A DNA stretch of 64,000 nucleotides from positions 186,001 to 250,000 of the forward strand of contig NZ_UETR01000002.1 in assembly GCF_900491745.1 (NCBI RefSeq), in the 5' to 3' direction. Every line of letters starts with the position of its first letter. Positions within the stretch are counted from its first letter, which is position 1. This stretch comes from Amarolinea aalborgensis. GTDB taxonomy: Bacteria; Chloroflexota; Anaerolineae; SSC4; Amarolineaceae. Position numbers and translations under genes: made by a program. Shown here piece after piece: positions 33,269 through 41,490 of this stretch. Under the pieces are notes generated by a model that saw only the letters and a list, made by a program, of their open reading frames with translations, was not told the origin of the DNA and ran no database searches.

Positions 33269-34540
33269 ATGCACGACTCATCGCTGACGCAGCGGCTGAA
33301 ACAACATGCGGTCGGTTTGGGATTCGACCTGGTGGGCATTGCGCCTGCCGGGCCGTCAGGGCAGGCTGATGCCCTACGGCGCTGGTTGGCGCGCGGCTAC
33401 CACGGCGACATGGGCTATCTTGCCCGGCTTGACGCCGTGGCCGCACGCGTGGATGTGCACCAACGCCTGCCGGCCGCGCGTTCCTTGATCGTGTTGGGCG
33501 TCAGCCATCCCGTGTGGCCGCTGCAGGCCGAATTGGCTCTCGATCCCGCGCGCGGACGCATCGCCAGCTATGCGTGGGGCGAGGATTATCATGAGCTGCT
33601 CAAGCCGCGCTTGTATGCCCTGGACCGCTGGCTGCGTGCGCAAAGCGGCCGCGCGACGCTCGGCAAGATCAGCGTGGACTCCGCGCCGGTGCTCGAACGC
33701 AGCTGGGCGCAGCAGGCCGGGCTTGGCTTCATCGGCAAGAACACCTGTCTCATTCATCCCCGGCTTGGTTCATGGCTGCTGTTGGCGACTCTGCTGGCGC
33801 CCGAAGAACTTGATCCAGATGATCCTCCCTTGTTGGCTACCGAGGTGGCGGCCGCGGCGCCGATCACCCTGCACGACGATTCCCCCCTGGCCGCGGGACT
33901 GGCAAATCAGATCCCGCGCGCCCCTTCCTGGCAGTTTACAAGCAGCGAGCGAGGCGGGTGCGGCGGCTGCACGCGCTGCCTGGCAGATTGCCCGACGCAG
34001 GCATTTGTCGCGCCTTTCGTGCTCGATGCGCGGCGCTGCATTTCTTATCTCACGATCGAACTGAAGGGCGCCATTCCCCGCGAGCTGCGGCCGCAGCTCG
34101 GCAATTGGATTTTCGGCTGTGATGTGTGCCAGACCGTGTGCCCCTGGAACGGCCGTCATCGTCAGGCAGATGCGGCCGCCGCGGCCGCCTTGTTTGCCCC
34201 CCGTGTGGATGACTTGGCGCCGCCGCTGCTTGAGCTGATCGAATTGGACGCGGCCGCGCTGGCAGCGCGATTTCGCCGCAGCTCCCTGCGGCGGGTTGGA
34301 CGCCGCGGTCTGCTGCGCAACGTGTGCGTTGCCCTGGGCAACTGGGGCGACCCGGCGGCCGCGCCGGCGTTGGCGCGGCGGCTGGCTGATCCTGAGCCTT
34401 TGCTGCGCGGCCACGCCGCCTGGGCCTTGGGCCGTATCCATACACCGGCAGCCCGCCAGGCGCTGGATCGCGCCTGGCTGAACGAGGCCGATCCAGACAC
34501 ACGCGTCGAAATCAGCCTGGCGTTGGACGATGCGCCTTGA
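33269..34540 (+). CDS. queG: Epoxyqueuosine reductase QueG
   Basis: A 423-aa cobalamin and iron-sulfur enzyme performing the last step of queuosine synthesis on tRNA. The N-terminal LKQHAVGLGFDLVGIAPA and the FIGKNTCLIHPRLGSW segment are typical. Two 4Fe-4S motifs are CGGCTRCLADCPTQAF and CDVCQTVCPWN. The C-terminal 100 residues carry a HEAT-like repeat (ALARRLADPEPLLRGHAAWALG) that binds the tRNA. ATG 33269 is chosen over the upstream in-frame ATG because the latter overlaps the -35 box. Confidence 0.94.
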   Translation: MHDSSLTQRLKQHAVGLGFDLVGIAPAGPSGQADALRRWLARGYHGDMGYLARLDAVAARVDVHQRLPAARSLIVLGVSHPVWPLQAELALDPARGRIASYAWGEDYHELLKPRLYALDRWLRAQSGRATLGKISVDSAPVLERSWAQQAGLGFIGKNTCLIHPRLGSWLLLATLLAPEELDPDDPPLLATEVAAAAPITLHDDSPLAAGLANQIPRAPSWQFTSSERGGCGGCTRCLADCPTQAFVAPFVLDARRCISYLTIELKGAIPRELRPQLGNWIFGCDVCQTVCPWNGRHRQADAAAAAALFAPRVDDLAPPLLELIELDAAALAARFRRSSLRRVGRRGLLRNVCVALGNWGDPAAAPALARRLADPEPLLRGHAAWALGRIHTPAARQALDRAWLNEADPDTRVEISLALDDAP

Positions 34541-34644
34541 TGTGGGCGGATCATGTGGGGTCGCCCCTCTGTGCGTGAGTTGGGCTTGCACTGGCGCCCC
34601 TGGCGTGGTTGCACCTGTACGTAGGTAGGAAAGGAAACGAGACG

Positions 34645-35280
34645 ATGCTCATTCGGGTTGGGATTTTGACAGTCAGCGATCGCACCGCACGCGGGGAAAC
34701 GGAGGATGCCAGCGGGCCGCTGCTGGGGCAGATGGCGCAGGAGCGGCTGGGCGGCGTAGTGGTAGTCAGCACGGTGACGCCTGATGAGCGCCATGTGATC
34801 GAAGATGTGCTGCGGCGATGGTCGGACGAAGTGGAGGTTGACCTGATCTTGACGACCGGCGGCACCGGCTTTGCCTTGCGTGATGTCACGCCCGAAGCCA
34901 CGCGGCGCGTGATCGAGCGTGAAGCGCCAGGCTTCGCCGAGGCGATGCGCGCGGCCAGTCTCAGGGTCACGCCTCATGCCATGCTCAGTCGGGCCGTCGT
35001 CGGCATTCGCGGGCGCACGTTGATTGTGAACCTGCCGGGCAGCCCGAAAGCGGCGCGTGAAAATCTGGAGACGATTCTGCCGGCGCTGCCGCACGCCATC
35101 GAGCTGCTGCAAGCGCCTCCGGCCGCGTCCTACACCTATGCGCGGCCCGGTGAACATCTGCCGCCTGCGCCGGTCGCCGCCGCGGACGCCGACACGGCCC
35201 CGGCCTGGGCCAGCCAGTTTGAGGCGTTTTTGGGGCAGAAGAAGGGCAGACCGCTGGGCGACGATGATGATCCAACGTGA
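34645..35280 (+). CDS. MoaB/MogA-family molybdenum cofactor protein with C-terminal extension
   Basis: A 211-aa protein. The first 155 residues form a MoCF-binding domain: VGILTVSDRTARGETEDASG, then LTTGGTGFALRDVTPEAT with the GGTG pterin site, and NLPGSPKAARENL. MogA adenylates molybdopterin and MoaB is a relative of less certain role. The last 55 residues (from YTYARPGEHL) are an Ala/Pro spacer and an acidic end (GDDDDPT) not usual for the family. AGGA lies about 10 bases ahead of ATG 34645. No other moa or moe gene is in the window. Confidence 0.85.
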   Translation: MLIRVGILTVSDRTARGETEDASGPLLGQMAQERLGGVVVVSTVTPDERHVIEDVLRRWSDEVEVDLILTTGGTGFALRDVTPEATRRVIEREAPGFAEAMRAASLRVTPHAMLSRAVVGIRGRTLIVNLPGSPKAARENLETILPALPHAIELLQAPPAASYTYARPGEHLPPAPVAAADADTAPAWASQFEAFLGQKKGRPLGDDDDPT

Positions 35281-35310
35281 CGCAGCGGCCGCGCGCCCGT
35301 CTGGCTCTGA

Positions 35311-36309
35311 TCAGACAGCGGCGCCGCGCAGGAAAGCTGCGCTCTCTTCTGGCACCGCGACATTGATGCGCATGCCGGAGCCAAGCTCAAAGCCTGCCGT
35401 GGTGCTGAGGCGCGGGACGACACTGATGTACCAATGCGTGTAGTCTCGACCCGGTTCGTGCATGGGCGCTGAGCGCAGCATGAAATTGTAGTCAGGATCG
35501 CGCAAGCCGACATACAGCTTGCGCGCAATGAGCCGCAGTAGCGCGGCCAAGGCCTCGATTTCCTCCAGTGGTACGCCGAGAAAAGAGTGGCGGTGGCGTT
35601 TGGGCATCAGCCAAACGTGAAAAGGCGTGGACGCGGCATAGGGCACCAAAGCGACATGGTGTGCGTTTTCCGCAACGACGCGGGTTCCCTCTTTGATCTC
35701 CTCGGCCAACATGTGGCAATAGACGCAGTTACCGGTGTCGTCAAAATAGCGCCGCGCTTCCTCCATGCGGTTGCGCGTGTTGTGCGGCACGATGGGCAGA
35801 CCAATGATCTGCGAATGGGGATGGGCAATCGAGGCGCCAGCGCTTGGGCCGTGATTCTTGAAGACCAGGATATGCTCGATGCGGCTGTCACGCGCAATGT
35901 CACGCGCCCGCTTCTGCAGGGTGAACAGCGTCCAGGCCAACTCGCCGTCTGACTGCAGGGCCGGCGTCGTGTTGTGCAGCGGCGACTCCACCACCACCTC
36001 GTGAAAGCCAACCGCGTTGATGCTGCGCTCGACGCCGTGGAAATGGCGCTGCGGATCGCCATCAAGACCCACGGCCGGATACCGGTTTCTGAGGACGCGC
36101 AACTGCCAGGGGCCAGTCGTTGGCACGCGCAGCACCTCGAATTCTGGCCCTTCCTCGTTGCCTGGGCAAAAGGGACAACTCGCATCGAGCGCCGGCAGGT
36201 CGCCGGTTACGGGGCGCGAATTGGTGATGAACTGCTCTGGACGCTTTGATCGCTCGCTGGCAATGATCACCCATTCCTTCGTCGCAATGTTCTGACGGAT
36301 TTCCGGCAT
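35311..36309 (-). CDS. galT: Galactose-1-phosphate uridylyltransferase family protein
   Basis: A 332-aa HIT-superfamily nucleotidyl transferase of the Leloir pathway. MPEIRQNIATKEWVIIASER and DASCPFCPGNEE (zinc Cys pair) open the protein. ASIAHPHSQIIG holds the catalytic His of the HPH motif; the usual Gly-Gln of HPHGQ is Ser-Gln here. CVYCHMLAEE is a second zinc pair. HWYISVVPRLST closes the fold. No galK or galE is adjacent, so a related nucleotidyl transfer activity such as ADP-sugar phosphorylase cannot be ruled out. Confidence 0.82.
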   Translation of the reverse strand: MPEIRQNIATKEWVIIASERSKRPEQFITNSRPVTGDLPALDASCPFCPGNEEGPEFEVLRVPTTGPWQLRVLRNRYPAVGLDGDPQRHFHGVERSINAVGFHEVVVESPLHNTTPALQSDGELAWTLFTLQKRARDIARDSRIEHILVFKNHGPSAGASIAHPHSQIIGLPIVPHNTRNRMEEARRYFDDTGNCVYCHMLAEEIKEGTRVVAENAHHVALVPYAASTPFHVWLMPKRHRHSFLGVPLEEIEALAALLRLIARKLYVGLRDPDYNFMLRSAPMHEPGRDYTHWYISVVPRLSTTAGFELGSGMRINVAVPEESAAFLRGAAV

Positions 36310-36348
36310 GGTGGCCGAACCTTCTTTGACGCGGCAAGGCCGCGCAGA

Positions 36349-36867
36349 TTACTCGAATTTTTCGGCGCTGAAGCGAAACAGACGGACAGGCTCCTGTTCC
36401 CCAATCCAGGCCTTGCGCCGCGCAATCCTGACCTGCATCTCTGGCGTTTCGATGCCCTCGATGTCTGGCAGCAGCAGCCCGCGGCGTCCATCACGCTGAC
36501 GCACCACAATCACGCCGTAGCGCGCCGGATCCAGCTCGTCCAGGGAATCTATCGGCTCCGGTTCGCTCAGCACCGAGACCTCGATATGGAGCGTTGGCAC
36601 CTCGTCCGCAGCGACAGGCTGGAAGCGCGGATCGCGTGTGGCCGCGGCGACGCTCTCGGCAACGACCTCCTCGGCGAGCGAATTGGCGGTTGGCGCAACG
36701 GAACCGATGCAGCCGCGCAACTCCCCATTGGCGGAGCGCAAGGTGACGAAAACAGGCGCTGGGATTGGAAATTCCTGCACCAGGTCTGCGGGTGCGGTGA
36801 AGCGGTGATGATGAATGACCGTCTCTTCGAGCGTTTGTCGCGCCAGTTCAACCAGTTGGTGAGACAT
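36349..36867 (-). CDS. AMMECR1 domain protein (AmmeMemoRadiSam system protein A-like)
   Basis: A 172-aa AMMECR1-fold protein. The family signature LRGCIGS appears as GELRGCIGSVAP near residue 50, followed by RDPRFQPVAADEVPTLHIEV and GLLLPDIEG. In many bacteria the domain is part of a three-part set with a Memo-like protein and a radical SAM enzyme. Neither is in this window, so the gene is an orphan here. It lies 39 bases before galT on the same strand. Biochemical function is unknown. Confidence 0.85.
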   Translation of the reverse strand: MSHQLVELARQTLEETVIHHHRFTAPADLVQEFPIPAPVFVTLRSANGELRGCIGSVAPTANSLAEEVVAESVAAATRDPRFQPVAADEVPTLHIEVSVLSEPEPIDSLDELDPARYGVIVVRQRDGRRGLLLPDIEGIETPEMQVRIARRKAWIGEQEPVRLFRFSAEKFE

Positions 36868-36913
36868 GGCGCCTCCTTCCAGGTTCTTCGCCTCTGGTTC
36901 CGACTGCTTCTCT

Positions 36914-38059
36914 CTATTGTTCCAGGAGGCGGCGCGCGATCACCAGGCGCTGAATCTCGCTGGTGCCCTCGCCGATCTCCATCAAACGATTGTCGCGGTA
37001 GATGCGCTCCACCGGGTATTCACGCGAATAGCCATAGCCGCCATGAATCTGGATGGCGCGGTAACAGACCCGTTCGGCCATCTCAGTCGCGAAGAGCTTC
37101 GCTTGGGCGGCTTCCTTGGTGTAGGAACGCCCCATGTCTTTGAGCCATGCGGCCTTGAAGACCAGCAAACGCGCAGCCTGGATGTCGGTGTCGCTGTCAG
37201 CCAGCATCCATTGCACAGCCTGGTGGTTCGCAATCGCGGTGCCGAACGCATTGCGCGCCTTGGCATAGGCCAGGGCCGCATCGAAGGCAGCTTGCGCCAG
37301 GCCCACGCTCAAGGCGGCAATGCCGATGCGGCCGCCATCGAGCACTTCGAGAGTCTGATGCAAGCCGCGGCCTTCTTCGCCGAGCAGGTTCTCTACCGGC
37401 ACGCGTACATTCTCAATCGCAACGGCGTAGGTGTGAGAGCCATGCAGCCCCATCTTTTCTTCGGGCTTACCCGGCTGAAAGCCTGGTGTGCGGGTAGGGA
37501 CAATGATATGGCTCAGGCTGTGGCTGCCGCCGCGTCGATCCGTGCGCACCAGGAGCACGGCCGTGGTGGCTTCACCGCCGTTCGTCAACCACATCTTGCT
37601 GCCGTTGATCACCCACTGATCGCCCACGCGTTCGGCAAACGTACGCACGCCGCCCTGCAAATCAGAGCCTGCGCCAGGCTCTGTCAGCCCCAGGCAGCCG
37701 ATGTGCTGACCCTGGGCCAGGGGCGTCAGGTAGGTTTGTTTCTGCGCGTGTGTGCCAAAGCGATTGATTGGGCCGCAGCACAGTCCCAAATGGGCGGCCA
37801 CGATGAGGGCGGTGGAGCCGCAGCCGCGGCCCAGTTCCTCGATCAAAATGGCCGCGCTGACCTGGTCAGCGCCCGCGCCGCCGTATTCTTCGGGGATGTT
37901 CAGCCCGAGCAGGCCCAGGGGCGCCATTTTGTGTAGTGCGTCCCAGGGGTATTCACCTGTCTCATCCACATGCCGCGCCCGCGGAGCGACTTCTTGATCT
38001 ACGAAATCGCGCACCATGGACTGCAGGGCTTTGTGCTCATCATCGAGTTCAAACAGCAT
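36914..38059 (-). CDS. Acyl-CoA dehydrogenase
   Basis: A 381-aa FAD enzyme for the first oxidation in beta-oxidation or branched-chain degradation. LTEPGAGSDLQGG and the WLTNGG segment are FAD/substrate motifs. YGYSREYPVERIYRD and EIGEGTSEIQRLVIA are C-terminal signatures, the Glu of GEGT being the expected catalytic base (short/butyryl-chain type). ATG 38059 is preceded by GGAGATAAAACA; the longer frame is unsupported. No electron-transfer flavoprotein genes are nearby. The chain-length preference cannot be told from this alone. Confidence 0.92.
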   Translation of the reverse strand: MLFELDDEHKALQSMVRDFVDQEVAPRARHVDETGEYPWDALHKMAPLGLLGLNIPEEYGGAGADQVSAAILIEELGRGCGSTALIVAAHLGLCCGPINRFGTHAQKQTYLTPLAQGQHIGCLGLTEPGAGSDLQGGVRTFAERVGDQWVINGSKMWLTNGGEATTAVLLVRTDRRGGSHSLSHIIVPTRTPGFQPGKPEEKMGLHGSHTYAVAIENVRVPVENLLGEEGRGLHQTLEVLDGGRIGIAALSVGLAQAAFDAALAYAKARNAFGTAIANHQAVQWMLADSDTDIQAARLLVFKAAWLKDMGRSYTKEAAQAKLFATEMAERVCYRAIQIHGGYGYSREYPVERIYRDNRLMEIGEGTSEIQRLVIARRLLEQ

Positions 38060-38205
38060 TGTTTTATCTCCATCGTCTCTTCCGCTTGTTCTGCAGAGCT
38101 CACTGCACGAATGGCGGAAAACTCCGTTGTCTTCAGCCGCCTCTGCTCTCGCCACCGCTGAGCGGCGAGTAAGAGGTCATGCTCCACGAGGGAGCAGATA
38201 GTATC

Positions 38206-38235
38206 ATTCTACCACCGCTTCTTTGTCTGGGTCAA
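38206..38235 (-). promoter_or_regulatory. Promoter candidate for the acyl-CoA dehydrogenase gene
   Basis: On the minus strand TTGACC (38235-38230) and TAGAAT (38211-38206) are 18 bp apart. The start would be near 38199, about 140 bases ahead of the ATG. Confidence 0.5.
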
Positions 38236-38296
38236 GCAGCCCAGCCTTCCGGGTGCATGTCAACAAGGGGGTAGGGCGGGTGATGAAAATCAGCTG

Positions 38297-38860
38297 TCAT
38301 CCTCCCATGATGACCAACACCAACAGCGATGTGACCACGCCGATGCCGAGGCCGATGACCACATCGAGCAAGAAGTGGATTCCTAGGGCGACGCGACTCC
38401 AGGCTGTCCACAGAGCCACGCCGATGGCGGCCCACGCCAGACCCGGAAAGAGGATGCTGCCCCAGGCCGCTATCGTACCCATGCGCGTGGCATGGCCGGA
38501 TGGGAAGCTGTGCCGGTCATACTTGACTGAATAGAAACCGTCTTGCTCCTCTGGGCGTTGGCGCCGCAAGATGAACTTGGTGGATGTGGTGATCATGCCG
38601 CCAATCGCCATGCTGATAATCCACCGCAGCACGCCGCCGCGCAGCGCCTCATCGCCCAGCCACAGACCCAGCCCGGCCAACATAAACCAGAGATAGCCGT
38701 CCCCCAGGTGGGCGCCCAACCAGGCTAGACCGAATGCGGCGCCACGGTCAGGGCTCACGCGCAGGCGCGTGCTGGCCTCCCGATCCCAGGCTGCGGCCAA
38801 ATGGAGCCAGTTGCGATCAACCCGCGTGGGCGGAGGGCGATTGGACGGCTGCTCACTCAC
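38297..38860 (-). CDS. PAP2-family membrane phosphatase
   Basis: A 187-aa integral membrane phosphatase. The three PAP2 signature blocks are present: KFILRRQRP, SFPSGHATR and SRVALGIHFLLDV, giving the catalytic His pair and Arg/Lys. Four or five hydrophobic helices surround them. Likely substrates are undecaprenyl pyrophosphate or phosphatidic acid. The start is GTG 38860, which overlaps the upstream nucleotidyltransferase stop as GTGA, so the two are translated together. Confidence 0.88.
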   Translation of the reverse strand: MSEQPSNRPPPTRVDRNWLHLAAAWDREASTRLRVSPDRGAAFGLAWLGAHLGDGYLWFMLAGLGLWLGDEALRGGVLRWIISMAIGGMITTSTKFILRRQRPEEQDGFYSVKYDRHSFPSGHATRMGTIAAWGSILFPGLAWAAIGVALWTAWSRVALGIHFLLDVVIGLGIGVVTSLLVLVIMGG

Positions 38861-39657
38861 GCGCGGGACTGCTGCGCCTGCGCTGCTGCTTCCATGGCCT
38901 GGCGTACCAGGTCATACTGGAAGGGCTTGTCCACGTCCATGCCGATCGCGGCGAAGGGGGTCACGACGGCGCGACCGCGCGCCTGGAACACGCGACTCGC
39001 CACGCGTTCGGCGTCAGGCAAGGTCAGGCGACCAAGCGCGAACTTGATCAGTGTGCCAACGCCCATGAGCAGCGCCTGACGCCAGGCGCTCTTGCGCCGG
39101 TCCAGGGCAGCGCGCACCAGACTCTCGCTCTTATGCGCCGCGGCCAGGCGCACCATGAAGAGGTCGCCGCCGCAGTGACGCCCTTCACGGAAGCGAATGT
39201 AGCTGCGTTTGGAGGTCGGAAAGGCGGCTTCCATGACTGTTTTGGGTACGATCGAGTAATAGATGTCGTGTTCCGACTGTAAGCAGGTGGCTGCAAACCA
39301 TTCGACAATGTCTGGCGTGAGCAGGGGAATATCGCCTGAAGCAACAAAGGCCATCATGGCGTCAGGATGCAGGCGCTGCACGGCGTCGAACCCAGCATAG
39401 ACATTATCGAGCAAACTCGGCTGATTGCGCAGGAACGTCACCGGTGTGCCCAGGTCAATCCCTTCATCGGGTGCGATGCCCACGACGACGATATCGCGCA
39501 CAGACGGCGCAGCGCGCAGCGCGTGCACGACATGCCACACCATCGGTTTGCCCGCCAGCGGCGCCAACGCCTTGCGCGGCGTACCTGTGTATTCGGCCAG
39601 TAAATCCGGCTTGCCTTCCTGGAAGCCGGCCATGACAATCACATCAATCGGCTGCAT
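38857..39657 (-). CDS. MobA/GlmU-like nucleotidyltransferase
   Basis: A 266-aa NTP-transferase-fold protein. IDVIVMAGFQEG opens the nucleotide site, RKALAPLAGKPMVWHVVHALR is the usual second motif with its Lys, and FVASGDIPLLTPDIV carries the metal Asp. The C-terminal half (GGDLFMVRLAAA, PFAAIGMDVDKPFQYDLVRQ) fits the nucleotide-diphospho-sugar transferase group of unknown substrate. AGGAGG lies upstream of ATG 39657. The GTGA link to the PAP2 gene suggests a joint role in lipid-linked or cell-envelope chemistry. Confidence 0.75.
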   Translation of the reverse strand: MQPIDVIVMAGFQEGKPDLLAEYTGTPRKALAPLAGKPMVWHVVHALRAAPSVRDIVVVGIAPDEGIDLGTPVTFLRNQPSLLDNVYAGFDAVQRLHPDAMMAFVASGDIPLLTPDIVEWFAATCLQSEHDIYYSIVPKTVMEAAFPTSKRSYIRFREGRHCGGDLFMVRLAAAHKSESLVRAALDRRKSAWRQALLMGVGTLIKFALGRLTLPDAERVASRVFQARGRAVVTPFAAIGMDVDKPFQYDLVRQAMEAAAQAQQSRA

Positions 39658-39747
39658 AAATCCATCCTCCTGCTTGATTATACGAATGAATGAACCAGAA
39701 AGCAAAGCGCATGAGCTAACTGAAACGCGTGGCGATCCTGCTGCGTC

Positions 39748-39776
39748 TTGGCGTTTTTCGTTACACCGGGTATTAT
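39748..39776 (+). promoter_or_regulatory. Promoter candidate for the Uma2 gene
   Basis: TTGGCG (39748-39753) and TATTAT (39771-39776) are 17 bp apart. The leader then holds a GGAG/CTCC hairpin and a five-codon frame (ATG at 39797), which may be chance, before the Uma2 ATG at 39840. Confidence 0.5.
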
Positions 39777-39839
39777 TACAGGAGAAATTCCTCCCGATGA
39801 AAACTGCCGAATAAGGGTTCGAACAAGGAACTGTACGTT

Positions 39840-40424
39840 ATGACACAAGCGGTCACGATACCAGTGCAAGAAACCAAAGCGCAAGGTCAGTGGAGCTACG
39901 AGGATTATGTAGCCCTGCCTGATGACGGTCGTCGCTATGAAATCATCGAAGGAGTCCTGTACGTGAGCAACGCGCCCGACATTGATCATCAGTACACGGT
40001 GGCCGAGCTGGTTGGCGAAATCAGGCAATTCGTCAAGGCGCAGGGTCTGGGCTATGTGCTGACTGCGCCGTTCGAGGTGCATTTATCTGAGCGTTCACGG
40101 CCGGTGCAGCCTGACGTGCTCTTCATCCGCAGCGATCGCTGGCCAGCACCTGGAGCCAAGTTCTTTGCTGGCGCGCCGGACTTGGTTGTTGAAGTAGTTT
40201 CCCCGAGCAGCGCGCGCAGCGATCAGTTTGTCAAGTTCGATGCGTACGAGCGAGCCGGTGTGCCAGAATACTGGATTGTTCACCCGCGCACGCACGCCGT
40301 GCAGGTTTTCACCCTATCAGGCGGCGAATACGCCGAACTGGGCGAATTTGTGGCGCACGAAGTGATCCAATCGGCTGTTTTGCCCGGTCTTGCAATCGTT
40401 GTTAGCGCGCTATTCAACCGATAA
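39840..40424 (+). CDS. Uma2-family (DUF820) putative endonuclease
   Basis: A 194-aa PD-(D/E)XK-fold protein. YEIIEGVLYVSNAPDIDHQ, VQPDVLFI, PDLVVEVVSPSSARSD and YERAGVPEYWIVHP are the ordered Uma2 motifs, with the Asp, Glu and downstream Lys (QFVKFDAY) of a nuclease site. Uma2 genes occur in many copies in Chloroflexota and Cyanobacteria. Their role is not settled; transposon-linked nuclease activity has been suggested. It is followed closely by the sugar nucleotidyltransferase-like gene. Confidence 0.88.
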   Translation: MTQAVTIPVQETKAQGQWSYEDYVALPDDGRRYEIIEGVLYVSNAPDIDHQYTVAELVGEIRQFVKAQGLGYVLTAPFEVHLSERSRPVQPDVLFIRSDRWPAPGAKFFAGAPDLVVEVVSPSSARSDQFVKFDAYERAGVPEYWIVHPRTHAVQVFTLSGGEYAELGEFVAHEVIQSAVLPGLAIVVSALFNR

Positions 40425-40473
40425 GGAAAACGTGGACATCGGGTTCGGCTCATCACAGGAGATGACGGAACAT

Positions 40474-41391
40474 ATGCCCAATATCAGCCTGGTGATCATG
40501 GCCGCCGGCATTGGCAGCCGCTACGGAGGACTGAAGCAGATTGATCCGGTGGGGCCGCACGGCGAACTGATCATTCATTACTCCGTTTACGACGCCCTGC
40601 GCGCTGGTTTCGATCGCATTATTTTCGTCATTCGCCGCGACATCGAAGACGCATTTCGCGAGCGTATCGGCCGCGTGGTCGAAGCGCAGGCCGCGGTCAC
40701 GTACGTCTTCCAGGAACTGAACGATCTGCCTGGCTGCGCGCACGCGCCCGCCGGCCGCGTCAAGCCGTGGGGCACCGGTCATGCGCTCTGGTGCTGCCGC
40801 GAGGCCGTATATGCGCCGTTTGCAGCCATCAACGCTGACGATTTTTACGGCGCCACGTCTTTCCAGGCGATTGCTGGACACCTTCATCAAGCCAACGATC
40901 AGGCTGGTCTGCTTGATTTCGGCATGGTGGGCTATCCCCTGCGCAACACCTTGTCCGAGCATGGGCATGTCGCACGGGGCGTTTGTGAGGTCGCGCCCGA
41001 TGGCAGCTTGATCAGCGTGCAGGAGCACACCCGCATCCAGGCGTTTGCCGACGGCATCAAGACCTGGCATGAAGATAGCGGCTGGACGCCCCTTGCGCCG
41101 GACATCCGGGTCTCGATGAATTTCTGGGGTTTCACCCCCGCGTTGTTCCCTGAACTGGAGCAGCGCCTGGCCGATTTCCTGCGCCAGGATGAGGCATCAC
41201 TCCTGCGCAGCGAACTGTATCTGCCGACCGTGGTGGGTGAACTGATACAGGCGGGCCGTGCACACGTCCAGGTTTTGCCCACGCACGAACAGTGGTTCGG
41301 CGTCACCTACCAGGCTGATCGCGCGGCCGTGCAAGCCGCCATTCGAACCTTCATTGCCCAGGGGCTCTATCCGAACCGCTTGTGGGCGTGA
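40474..41391 (+). CDS. NDP-sugar pyrophosphorylase-like nucleotidyltransferase
   Basis: A 305-aa protein with the NTP-transferase signature LVIMAAGIGSRYGGLKQIDP and the helper segment GPHGELIIHYSVYDAL. KPWGTGHALWCCREAV and FAAINADDFYG (metal Asp) follow as in glucose-1-phosphate uridylyl- or thymidylyltransferases. WHEDSGWTPLAPDIRVSMNFWG is family specific. ATG 40474 gives the motif in the normal place; an ATG four codons earlier sits too near AGGAG. The sugar phosphate is not known. Confidence 0.8.
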   Translation: MPNISLVIMAAGIGSRYGGLKQIDPVGPHGELIIHYSVYDALRAGFDRIIFVIRRDIEDAFRERIGRVVEAQAAVTYVFQELNDLPGCAHAPAGRVKPWGTGHALWCCREAVYAPFAAINADDFYGATSFQAIAGHLHQANDQAGLLDFGMVGYPLRNTLSEHGHVARGVCEVAPDGSLISVQEHTRIQAFADGIKTWHEDSGWTPLAPDIRVSMNFWGFTPALFPELEQRLADFLRQDEASLLRSELYLPTVVGELIQAGRAHVQVLPTHEQWFGVTYQADRAAVQAAIRTFIAQGLYPNRLWA

Positions 41392-41419
41392 AAGCAGCGT
41401 CAAGATCGGGTTGGCGGTC

Positions 41420-41448
41420 TTGCGTGACTCAGCGACAGGGTGTAGAAT
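41420..41448 (+). promoter_or_regulatory. Promoter candidate for the ABC-2/HlyD operon
   Basis: TTGCGT (41420-41425) and TAGAAT (41443-41448) are 17 bp apart. The expected start is near 41455, with 36 bases to the GTG of the permease gene. AAGGGAA lies in the ribosome-site position. Confidence 0.55.
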
Positions 41449-41490
41449 GATGTCAGTGTAAAGTGTAGAGCCTGCGCAAGGGAACCGACG

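Noticed and set aside
39797..39814. Five-codon leader peptide before the Uma2 gene
   Set aside because: Too short to support, with no run of regulatory codons and no attenuator hairpin.
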